NCBI RefSeq assembly: GCF_026151205.1
Contig: NC_087076.1
Span: 12,385,675-12,449,674 of the forward strand
DNA: 64,000 bases
From: Bolinopsis microptera
Lineage: Eukaryota; Ctenophora; Tentaculata; Lobata; Bolinopsidae
Direction: 5' to 3'
How positions within the stretch are numbered: position 1 is the stretch's first letter; every line of letters starts with the position of its first letter. This document shows, one piece after another, positions 36,001-48,700 of this stretch. The notes beneath the pieces are model-generated. The model was not told where the DNA came from and did no database searches. It saw nothing but the letters and a program-made list of their open reading frames with translations. The translations under genes and the position numbers were made by a program.

Positions 36001-36729
36001 TACGGCCGTCCAAATGTGTTTGAATAAAATTCTTATTTTTGTATTGCATAGATACCATTCTGTATTCGGTATAATATGCAGTTAAAATAGAAAAGTTTCT
36101 ACAACATTTTGACGGCCCCATTTTGACGGAACCGGTAGCATTCCCTTTTAAACACAAACGTTTTCCTCTATGATATTATTTGAACACATCTAAGATGTTA
36201 GGATGTCAGAACTCAAACGAGTGAGTGTCTTAAAAAATACTCATTAAACTTAATTCGTGAAGAATATGGGGTCAATTAGGGTAATTAGGGTAATTAGGGT
36301 AATGCGAATTAATAAATTGAAAATGTATATCCCTCCACATAACAAACCTGCATAACAAACCTAAACATTGGTTCCTAAACATTATAATAAAGGTAAACAA
36401 AATCTATCCAATCGAACTAATATCATACGCAAACGGCCTTGCAGACTCCTACGACTAACAGCCTTGCACTGATTGATGAAAATCATCTCGTCAATCTTTC
36501 GTCAATCAGACTACGCACAAATCTAAACATATCATTCAGATTATATTACAAAGATTGATTACAGCTCAGCAACACTGCTGCGATCGCTCAACTAGCCCAA
36601 ACGACCGCGGGGCGCGGACGTAAAACTTGTCATATTATTACTAGCACGTGTTACAGGTTACTAGCACATGTTACTAGCAATTGCACAATATGGGAATAAT
36701 GTCTGACAAACAGAAGCTGTGAGTGCTGC
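33036..36729. other. Intergenic with repeat remnants
   Basis: No supported gene. At 34143-34460 lies a diverged inverted piece of the 12/19-kb dispersed family, including GGTTAGGGTTAGGGTTGGGG. A smaller piece is at about 35290-35420. At 36270-36303 there are 3.5 copies of the 10-mer TAATTAGGGT. The short open frame at 33108-33398 has no features I can interpret. Confidence 0.5.
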
Positions 36730-39700
36730 TTAGTAGGCTGGTTTTGTGAGGAACTTTCTGTAAGGTATAACTCCCTTAAAACCAGTGTCGTATGTGTTGA
36801 TCACGTGGTAGAAATCGTTCTCATCCACCCTGCAAATAGGGAGTGTCAAAAGTCATCCACCCTGCAAATAGGGAGTGTCAAAAGTCATCCACCCTGCAAA
36901 TAGGGAGTGTCAAAAGTCATCCACCCTGCAAATAGGGAGTGTCAAAAGTCATCCACCCTGCAAATAGGGAGTGTCAAAAGTCATCCACCCTGCAAATAGG
37001 GAGTGTCAAAAGTCATCCACCCTGCAAATAGGGAGTGTCAAAAGTCATAATTTATGCGATTGTTGTACAATTTACGGTACAAATCCTCTTATCAGATTAG
37101 AAAACAAAAAGGGAACAACAAAGCCACAATATAAATAGAAGCGCAAACAAGATTTTTGAGAAAGCGATTGAGACCCATTCTAAACGAGGGTGCCATGGTA
37201 CCCTAATATCCTCGTCTAGAAAGAAAAGTGTACCATCTCACGTGACTAGTCATGTGATATCAGACATCCTTGAGTTTGAACAGAGAAACCAGAAAATTGC
37301 AGAAAATCGGTTATAATGACTGATTATGAGCAGATGTGGCAGGTTTTATGATCATAAACTCAGCGATAAATCATTCTGTTATTCTCTTTTCTGACGGTTG
37401 ATTTCTCGAAAATGCACTGAAAATCGATGACAGTCAGCAAGACCAAATAGAAAATATTATTTTATGCAGGTGTTCAAGCGTTTCAGACAATATTGGTGCT
37501 TTAGATAGCAAATCAAAGAGAAAGTGTCTCAATTATTCCACAACACTATACTATTCCAACTTCAAAGATTCCGCGATCCATTTTACAGTTTGTGGTGAGA
37601 TGTTGATAAGTGTAGTAAACTATTCCGTTAGGATCAGCGGTGCATTAAGGTTGTTTGTTTGTATATGTGTGCATGTGTGATACTGATAAGATCAGGGAAG
37701 CTGAAAAGGTACTGACTTGATGTTGAATTGGGAGAGCAAGTCCCGGAAAGTGCCGATGTTGATATGGCCGTCTCGCTGAGTGTCGTAGTGCTGCATTACT
37801 CGTCTCAGAGGGGCCGTGTCAGAACCAAACTGCGAACAAATGTTTCTTCGGTTATAATTATTCGGTTGTAATTATGTTACAGGATAAAAAGCTAGTTTAA
37901 TAACTTTTTATCACGTATTATTCCAGAAATGTTTTACTTTTAAGTTTAATGCCCACAGTGAGGCTGTCGTACTGTTTAACATTATGATAATTAATAAATA
38001 AATGTTTTGACTCTTAAGCTTTAACAGTATAAACTAAACATCAAGATTTTGACGCATCGGTCAGGTGAAATTTTTGGACTCAACAAAAGTGATCGTTGTA
38101 ATCGACGTTGAATTTTTAAATGTTCATTGTTCCCAAACTTCAAATGGTGAGATTTGTGGTACGACTTACCTTCCTGAAAATCTGCCCTTGAATAGTGTTG
38201 CTGGTAATATTCAGATTTACTGGCCTTCTCGTTCCTCCCTTCTGAAATAGTGAGATTTTAAACTTGTGTTGCTTTATCGTTATTCTTTATCCTCATGTTG
38301 GTAACATGGTGTTACTTCTTACTTTCACAAACATTCACGAATACAATAAATTAAACATGCATATTAATAGAATCATGTTTAAATTCCAGAAAATTGCGAA
38401 GGTTGATGCTGGAATTCTTTTGTTAAGGCTGTGCGATACTAATCGTCCATTTCATTTTCAGAAAGAAAACTGCGCCTTTCTTTTCTGTGTGTGATGAAAA
38501 TGTGCTCGTCAAGAAAGTAAGCTAACCAAGCTAACATTTTTGTTATTTGTAAGCTTGGTATGTAAGCTTTCTATTTTATCACTGAATGATCTGTGCCATA
38601 TCATATCTCTTATCGCTGCTGAGTTCGGCACTTATCGTCATCACTCTCGTCGTTACTAAGTTCCCCCTTAGATGGAGGTGATCCAGAAGATCGATCCTTA
38701 GTGTTAACTAGAAATTTTAACCTTTTCTCTCATGTCTAAATGCTAGGATAAATTTTTGAACTTCCTGGAACTTCTATATTTCTCAAAAAATAGGGGCTTA
38801 AATTCTATGATATTTTAATTTCATCATCTTAAACGTTAGACATACTAGCAGGAACCCGTATAATATAAGTATAACCCTAAATGGTGTATAGACTCAAGAG
38901 ACTAAAATAATTATTACCTATTTAATTCGCGTTTTTGACACCACTTGGGGGTCCAAATTTTGGGCTCTAAAATCACTATTCCTTGGCCAATTTTTTATTT
39001 TTACATGCTGATTTGAAGGCCATTAAAGCATTTGATCCAGTCAAAAAAGTTTCAGTTGTATATCTTTTGCGGTTTTTGCGGAAAGTCGCGTTAAAGTTGA
39101 TGCCGTGGTGTCAGTAAAATGGCACGGATATATATATATATATCGTCTCGCTTTATATATAGTAAGATTGTGTTCACCTTTAACAAAATATAGTCTCCTA
39201 TCTTATATATATCTTATGGATAACAGAAAGGATATCAGATGCAACTCGACCAAGCATTTTCCATCGACTTCGCTCCATTTTAGCCTAAACTTTGTAATCA
39301 TGGCGAACAATTTATAATATAGAGTTTGAATACAAAGATTACGATCTTTTACGTTGGGCAGTGCAAATTAAAATTAAGAAAGATTTATGCGCATTATCTC
39401 ATTTATTCTTGGTAGTACTAGTCGCGGGCGTCGCCATTGGCACGGAAGTAGATCATTATCGTGGATATCAAATAACGTCTAGCAACAATTTGATAGGAAT
39501 ATGCAGAGACAGCAACGTTAAAATTTTCATAATTTTCTCCGATTTCTAATACGGTATATCGTTTGTTTGTGAGACTCCCACTCTACCACGTAGACAGGTA
39601 AGGAGGCTAAGTTAACCATAGGTTTAAGAACTGATGTTTGATGGGGTCCCTCTGATGCAAGGATGAGCTTTATAACTGAACTATGTTCTGGGCCAAGTTC

Positions 39701-42700
39701 AGATATATGCTCCCAGAGGACGAAGCCTTGTTGTCATAGTTATATAACCTATAATATGCCATAGTTTTTATTTATTTTGAATTGATGTATTATAGTCAAG
39801 ACTCTCATTGACAAATTTATACTTATTCCTGTTGAATCCTGTTTAGTGTCTAAGCCATAGGGAGAATGCCACTCAGATCAAAGCATACTCCCGGTAGATT
39901 TGTTACGGTAGATTAAACCGAATATTTCACACTCGGATCAGTAGTTTTTTCATTTGATTCTTAACTATATGGTTATTTTATATTCTGAACGATAGTAGAA
40001 TCAAACCCCTGTCAGCCGCCACATAGCACGAAAGCATGAAGTTCAGTAATCCTGACATAGCAGTCCAAAAGCCGATCCCGGCGCCCCTGGACACTGAGTA
40101 CCCGGTCACTGCGTGGGGTGTGGACCAGTGTGGGGAGAGTTTCAAACAGTTAACTATCTACCGGCCTCAAGTAGGCAAACACGATGTCAAGTTCGAGCTA
40201 AAGTTCTGTGGAATTTGTCATTCTGATGTCCACAATGTGCTCAATGAGATGTCTGAAAAATGGGGTAAGATGATTGATGATTGTTATCTTTATGGCAATT
40301 AAATATAGATTTTGTGAACCGTGTTGTGTGCCATGTTCCAACAAGTTCTTAACCCACTACTACTTACCGTGTTCCAACAAGTTCTTAACCCACTACTACT
40401 TACCGTGTTCCAACAAGTTCTTAACCCACTACTACTTACCGTGTTCCAACAAGTTCTTAACCCACTACTACTTACCGTGTTCCAACAAGTTCTTAACCCA
40501 CTACTACTTACCGTGTTCCAACAAGTTCTTAACCCACTACTACTTACCGTGTTCCAACAAGTTCCTAACCCACTACTACTTACCGTGTTCCAACAAGTTC
40601 TTAACCCACTACTACTTACCGTGTTCCAACAAGTTCTTAACCCACTACTACTTACCGTGTTCCAACAAGTTCTTAACCCACTACTACTTACCGTGTTCCA
40701 ACAAGTTCTTAACCCACTACTACTTACCGTGTTCCAACAAGTTCTTAACCCACTACTACTTACCGTGTTCCAACAAGTTCTTAACCCACTACTACTTACC
40801 GTGTTCCAACAAGTTCTTAACCCACTACTACTTACCGTGTTCCGACAAGTTCTTAACCCACTACTACTTACCGTGTTCCAACAAGTTCTTAACCCACTAC
40901 TACTTACCGTGTTCCAACAAGTTCTTAACCCACTACTACTTACCGTGTTCCAACAAGTTCTTAACCCACTACTACTTACCGTGTTCCAACAAGTTCTTAA
41001 CCCACTACTACTTACCGTGTTCCAACAAGTTCTTAACCCACTACTACTTACCGTGTTCCAACAAGTTCTTAACCCACTACTACTTACCGTGTTCCAACAA
41101 GTTCTTAACCCACTACTACTTACCGTGTTCCAACAAGTTCTTAACCCACTACTACTTACCGTGTTCCAACAAGTTCTTAACCCACTACTACTTACCGTGT
41201 TCCAACAAGTTCTTAACCCACTACTACTTACCGTGTTCCAACAAGTTCTTAACCCACTACTACTTACCGTGTTCCAACAAGTTCTTAACCCACTACTACT
41301 TACCGTGTTCCAACAAGTTCTTAACCCACTATTACTTGCCAGGATCAACGTACCCAATTGTACCGGGTCACGAGTTAGTGGGGACAGTGGTGGAGGTGGG
41401 AGAGAAAGTGAGCCGAGTAAAGGTGGGGGACAATGTGGGGGTGGGTTGCATCAGGGATAGCTGTCTGATTTGTGAGGTGTGCCACAAGGGTGAGGAGTGC
41501 TACTGTGTTAATGGCTTTACACACACTTACAATACTCCTAAGAAGAAGGTGGGTTTTTCTTTTTTGTGTTACAAAAATGTCCAATTGAAACTTTTCTTTA
41601 AATTATTCTTGAGCGCAATACAAATTTATGATATCTTTGTTATGTTCATATATCGTAGGAAAACTGCCACATAGGAGGAAACCCGGAGGTACAGAACTGG
41701 GGAGGTTACTCTGAGTTTGACGTGGTCCACGAACACTTCATAATCAAGATACCAGAGGGGATGCCACTGGAAAAGGCAGGACCTATCCTGTGTGCAGGGA
41801 TCACAATGTGGTCTCCACTGAACCACTGGGGAGCAACAAACACGGAAAAGAAGCTGAATATCGGGATAGTCGGGATCGGGGGACTGGGCACAATGGGCAT
41901 CAAGTTAGCGGCCGCTCTGGGACACCGAGTTGTGGCCATTTCCAGCAGCGACAAGAAGATCGATATAGCAAAATCTAAAGGAGCGGCGGATTATGTTGTG
42001 TCCAAAGATGCTGACTCAGTGGGGAGGGAGCGAGGAAAGTTAGACCTGATCATTAACACTGTCTCCGCTCCACACGACATAGCTCCTTACATCTCCATGC
42101 TGAAGACTGACGGTACTCTCGTCCAACTGGGCTGCATTGCAGCGCCCATGCAATACAATCAGTTTATGCTAATATTGAAGAGGATATCCATTGCTGGTTC
42201 TCTGATCGGCGGAATCCCCGCCACGCAGGAGGTGGTGGATTTCTGCTTTAAAAACGAGATATACCCGGACATAGAGCTTGTAGAAGCAGGGCAGCTGGAT
42301 AAAATTTACACTGAGCTTCAGGAGAACAACAGTACGGCGGTCAGGTACGTGCTGGATATCAAAAAGAGTCTGGAGACGACCAAATAATAAGCTTTTCTTA
42401 AACAGCAGCAATTATGTGGCTCCAGAACCTTCTCCGTGTTAAAAAATCAGTTGATCGTTCAAGTAGAAAAGTTAGCTTTTTAAATGATTCTTTTTGTTTA
42501 AATTTTGTATTGAATTGGTAAATATACTCGTAAATATTTCTTTTAAATTCAGCTTATAAACTTCTATTCCTGTTTCTTCTAATCTAGTAAAATCGTGATT
42601 TAGTGAATTTGTTGATTATATTTTTAATTTGTTGCAGCTATATGACTGTTCAGTTTTTACACGCTTGATAAAACTATGCTTTATGAGAACTAATAAAAAA

Positions 42701-45700
42701 AAGGATGTCACCTAAGTGTCTTCTAAAAATACTAATGTCCATGCTGTAAACATGATGTAAACATGCAGTAAACATGCTGTAAACATGCTGTAAACATGCA
42801 GTAAACATGCTGTAAACATGCTGTAAACATGCTGTAAACATGCTGTAAACATGCTGTAAAAGTGCTGTAAAAGTGCTGTAAAAGTGCCGACAATAAATAT
42901 CTTACCAGAAGTTTACAGTTCTCAATCTTAACAAGAGCCTTATGTCTCGGATCCTTGTGAACCGGTTGTAGGTTCAAACTCAGCTGTTGAAACTGCATGT
43001 CAGGGTCCTCCTCCGCTGTCGTGTAAGCGTGGGACAACGCCTGCAGATATAGGGTTCATAGACTTTAACAACGCCTGCAGATATAGGGTTCATAAACTTT
43101 AACGGAGACAACGCCTGCAGATATAGGGTTCATAAACTTTAACGGAGACAGGGCCTGCAGATATAGGGTTCATAAACTTTAACGGAGCGATGTGGGACAA
43201 CGCCTGCAGATATAGGGTTCATTAACTTTAACGGAGACAACGCCTGCAGATATAGGGTTCATAAACTTTAACGGAGACAACGCCTGCAGATATAGGGTTC
43301 ATAAACTTTAACGGAGCGATGTAGGGCCATCATTCAAAATCTTTTAATTGAGAATTGATAACGATTGAATGTTATGATTAATGACCCCACACAATCTTTT
43401 GATCTTGGTTGATTTAAAAGAACAGCGCTCATCACTTTTCATCCACTCTGTAAATTAGCATACCAGAAGGGGGATTATAACAAGTTCTGAGTTGTGACTG
43501 CTTGAGTAATATGGGTATGACAGCAAGCATACTTAATTTTAATCAGCCAATATGACCGTAACTAAACAAGAGTTGGTAACAAATCGACCTCCCAACGTCC
43601 CAAATTCAAATTTACTGGAAAGAGCATTGAATGCATGCCATCAACTTTTAGAAAGTTTTCGTATCACAGGAATCATTATGACTTTATTGGTTTAGGATAT
43701 TATGATGTACCATGCAGGCGCATATTTTTATGTATAATGTACATAAGTGGGTACACCCTCCAGGCTTTTCTCACAACGGAGCTTTAAATTTATTTCAATT
43801 TCAATGCCCCGAAGAATAGCGAAGCGGAAATTCATTCAATTTGAAAATCAATATGAACGCAAGTCAGTTAACACTTCCTTTGCAGCACTGATAGTGTCAT
43901 AGTGATGATCATTGAAGAAAGCGTTAAAATTTGTAGAAAAATAAATTGAAATTATAGAGGTATGGAAGAGACTGGTATGCATACCTTAGTCAAGTGCAAG
44001 AAAGCCATGGCTTTGCAGAGTCAAAACAACGAGACAACAGTAGCTCAGTGCACAAGTTTTCGCACTCAGCGTCCGCTGTCTTAATTGAAACTATTCAAAC
44101 TGCACTATCTCCAGTCCAGCTGTACTAATAAATCAGAGAAGACCAACAAATCATCTGATTGGCTGTCGGTAAGTAACGTGATCCTCATCATCAGCCCTGA
44201 TTGGTTAAAATGCGAGATCTCGAACATCTTCCCACGAAGGAAGCAGCAGCTTGTCAGTGCAGCACTCTCACAACAGGTTACCATGACGACTACAATACCG
44301 CGTGTTTACCACCACAACTAATTCATTATTTTTCAACCTGCTGCAGGTGTGCAGGTAATGTGAAGTTACTTGACAGCTACATGAAATTGGGATCACCAAG
44401 GTTTTGATGGTCGGTAAAACGGGATAAAAAAGTAATAAAGTAATGTAGTGCTAGTTACCAAGGCTGGAGTTACCATAGCTAGTTACCATGGCTAGTTACC
44501 ATGGCTGATAAAGTAATGTAGTGCTAGTTACCATGGCTAGTTACCATGGCTGAAAAAGTAATGTAGTGCTAGTTACCATGGCTGGAGTTATCATAGCTAG
44601 TTACCATGGCTAGTTACCATGGCTAGTTACCATGGCTGATAAAGTAATGTAGTGCTAGTTACCATGGCTAGTTACCATGGCTGATAAAGTAATGTAGTGC
44701 TAGTTACCAAGGCTGGAGTTACCATAGCTAGTTACCATGGCTAGTTACCATGGCTGATAAAGTAATGTAGTACTAGTTACTATGGCTAGTTACCATGGCT
44801 GAAAAAGTAATGTAGTGCTAGTTACCATGGCTGGAGTTATCATAGCTAGTTACCATGGCTAGTTACCATGGCTAGTTACCATGGCTGATAAAGTAATGTA
44901 GTGCTAGTTACCATAGCTAGTTACTATGACTAGTTACCATGGCTGATAAAGTAATGTAGTGCTAGTTACCATGGCTAGTTACCATGGCTGATAAAGTAAT
45001 GTAGTCTAGTTACCATGGCTGGAGTTACCATAGCTAGTTACCATGGCTGATAAAGTAATGTAGTGCTAGTTACCATGGCTAGTTACCATGGCTGATAAAG
45101 TAATGTAGTCTAGTTACCATGGCTGGAGTTACCATAGCTAGTTACCATGGCTGATAAAGTAATGTAGTGCTAGTTACCATGGCTAGTTACCGTGGCTGGA
45201 GTTACCATGGCTAGTTACCATGGTTGATAAAGTAATGTAGTCTAGTTACCATGGCTAGTTACCATGGCTAGTTACCATGGCTGATAAAGTAATGTAGTGC
45301 TAGTTACCATGGCTAGTTACCATGGCTGATAAAGTAATGTAGTCTAGTTACCATGGCTGGAGTTACCATAGCTAGTTACCATGGCTGATAAAGTAATGTA
45401 GTGCTAGTTACCATGGCTAGTTACCATGGCTGAAAAAGTAATGTAGTGCTAGTTACCATGGCTGGAGTTACCATGGCTAGTTACCATGGCTGATAAAGTA
45501 ATGTAGTGCTAGTTACCATGGCTAGTTACTATGGCTAGTTACCATGGCTAGTTACCATGGTTGATAAAGTAATGTAGTGCTAGTTACCATGGCTAGTTAC
45601 CATGGCTGATAAAGTAATGTAGTCTAGTTACCATGGCTGGAGTTACCATAGCTAGTTACCATGGCTAGTTACCATGGCTAGTTACCATGGCTGATAAAGT

Positions 45701-48700
45701 AATGTAGTGCTAGTTACCATGGCTAGTTACCATGGCTGATAAAGTAATGTAGTCTAGTTACCATGGCTGGAGTTACCATGGCTAGTTACCATGGCTGAAA
45801 AAGTAATGTAGTGCTAGTTACCATGGCTGGAGTTACCATAGCTAGTTACCATGGCTGATAAAGTAATGTAGTGCTAGTTACCATGGCTGGAGTTACCATG
45901 GCTAGTTACCATGGCTGATAAAGTAATGTAGTGCTAGTTACCATGGCTGGAGTTACCATAGCTAGTTACCATGGCTAGTTACCATGGCTAGTTACCATGG
46001 CTGATAAAGTAATGTAGTGCTAGTTACCATGGCTAGTTACCATGGCTGATAAAGTAATGTAGTCTAGTTACCATGGCTGGAGTTACCATAGCTAGTTACC
46101 ATGGCTAGTTACCATGGCTAGTTACCATGGCTGATAAAGTAATGTAGTGCTAGTTACCATGGCTAGTTACCATGGCTGATAAAGTAATGTAGTCTAGTTA
46201 CCATGGCTGGAGTTACCATAGCTAGTTACCATGGCTGATAAAGTAATGTAGTGCTAGTTACTATGGCTAGTTACCATGGCTGATAAAGTAATGTAGTCTA
46301 GTTACCGTGGCTGGAGTTACCATGGCTAGTTACCATGGTTGATAAAGTAATGTAGTCTAGTTACCATGGCTAGTTACCATGGCTAGTTACCATGGCTGAT
46401 AAAGTAATGTAGTGCTAGTTACCATGGCTAGTTACCATGGCTGATAAAGTAATGTAGTCTAGTTACCATGGCTGGAGTTACCATAGCTAGTTACCATGGC
46501 TGATAAAGTAATGTAGTGCTAGTTACCATGGCTAGTTACTATGGCTAGTTACCATGGCTAGTTACCATGGCTGGAGTTACCATGGCTAGTTACCATGGTT
46601 GATAAAGTAATGTAGTGCTAGTTACCATGGCTAGTTACCATGGTTGATAAAGTAATGTAGTGCTAGTTACTATGGCTAGTTACCATGGTTGATAAAGTAA
46701 TGTAGTCTAGTTACCATGGCTAGTTACCTGGCTGATAAAGTAATGTAGTGCTAGTTACCATGGCTAGTTACCATGGCTGATAAAGTAATGTAGTGCTAGT
46801 TACCATGGCTAGTTACCATGGTTGATAAAGTAATGTAGTGCTAGTTACCATGGCTGGAGGAGCGGTCTGTGGTCGTGTTTTCTCTTTAGTAGCTGGAGTT
46901 TCCGGAGGTCTGAAAAACAGATTTTAGTTACGGAAAAATCCATATTTACATACAGGGTGGCCCAAAAGTGACTACCCACACGCAACCTTTTAATAACTCA
47001 CGTAATTCGTCTTTAAATTGCACCAAAATTTCAGAGAATATAGATATGGGTCAAACTTAGATTTCCCGAAAGTTTCGTAAGCCACGCCCAATTACAGTGG
47101 GCTTGGCTTGACACTCCCTCTTTTTCACTATTGTCTTCATAAAATGAGAACGCTTTAAGCTAAGAACTCCAAATTTTGTGCACACATTTGGCTCGATAAT
47201 TTAAAACCTTTCCCAAAGTTTCAAGTTCATTGTTCAAAATTTTGCTGAGTTATGACCATTTCAAAATTCATCGGATACGTGATCCGAGCACTCAGTGATC
47301 TCTGCACTCAATCAGTGATCTCGCCACCCAATCTGATCAAGAGTAAGGCGTTAGCGTATATTAATGAGGTTCATTAGGCTTTACCAAACATACTGAGGAG
47401 ATGACGACCTGATCATGATTGATTGGATACCGATAATGACTTTAATAGACAGGAAAACACCAAATTCTTCGTAAAAGTAAGGTCCTAGGATTCCACGAGA
47501 ACTGATGGCGCACCAGATCGTGACCTTTTCAGGAAAATCAGGAATCACGGTCTTAAAGTTGGTGTTTCTTTGTGATCCGATAGGCCCGGTTAGAAAGATC
47601 TCACTTTAGGATTCGTTGAAGGGATGTTCTGCTGAGGTCTAAGGCAGGAGCTCGTTTTCGGGTGCCAATTTTAGGTGTATCCATCACGTCACAAACAACC
47701 ATGGTGACGACGATTAACACATGTTTATTGAAAGCTTCTACAAGTTAAATCATCGTATCTCTTATATGTTTTTAACCCAACTCCACTCAGAACCATGGTG
47801 ATGTTTTCTTCGGTCCTCGCAGTTCGTCTTCTGCCGACTCTTCGCCGATCGTTTGCAGAAAAAGTAAACTTGATCTTGTGATGCATATCAAAGCAGCTTT
47901 TCCGGCAAGGGGATGGTCGGTTGAATTTCATTTGAAATTGTCGTTTAAGCTGAGTGCTGAACCCATTCTCTTTCTTCAGGTAGACAAACAATCGTTGTTC
48001 CGCAGTATAGGGAGGATAGTGAACCATTTTCGATGATTCTATGGATAGTTCATTCCTTTTTATCGATTGTAAGGAACGAACCTGTGACTAGCAGGGCTAA
48101 CAAGCCCTGCAACCAATCAAGCGGTGCATGTGAGCCAAACAGGCCATTAACCAAGTGCAGAGATCACTGACTGAGTGCTCGGATCACGTATCCGATGAAT
48201 TTTGAAATGGTCATAACTCAGCCAAATTTTTAACAATGAACTTGAAACTTTGGGAAAGGTTTTAAATTATCAAGCCAAATGTGTGCAAAAAATTTGGAGT
48301 TCTTAGCTTAAAGCGTTCTCATTTTATGAGGACAATAGTGAAAAAGAGGGAGTGTCACGCCACGCCCACTGTAATTGGGCGTGGCTTACGAAACTTTCAG
48401 GAAATCTAAGTTTGACCCATATCTATATTCTCTGAAATTTTTGTGCAAGTTGAAGACGAATTACGTGAGTTATTAAAAGGTTGCGTGTGGGTAGTCACTT
48501 TTGGGCCACCCTGTAGTTTTTACTGCGTTTAATTTTAACGCTTTAGTTTTAATCAAAATGAAAAAGACAAATCCTTTTGAAATGACTATCAATCACTGGA
48601 AATTTTGACCGCACAAAAGATAACCAAGAGAAATATACGAATTACGATCAACTGATACTCACAGAAGGGCGACAGAGTTGAGATAATCCACATAATTAAC

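Noticed and set aside
36822-37046. CRISPR-like array (regular 32-bp repeats)
   Set aside because: There are no variable spacers, the DNA is eukaryotic, and the units are contiguous tandem copies. The same applies to the other arrays.
40274-41674. Open frames of 350-470 codons on both strands
   Set aside because: They lie over the 36-bp intron array of the dehydrogenase gene. Several frames are open at once, which is an artefact of a stop-free unit.
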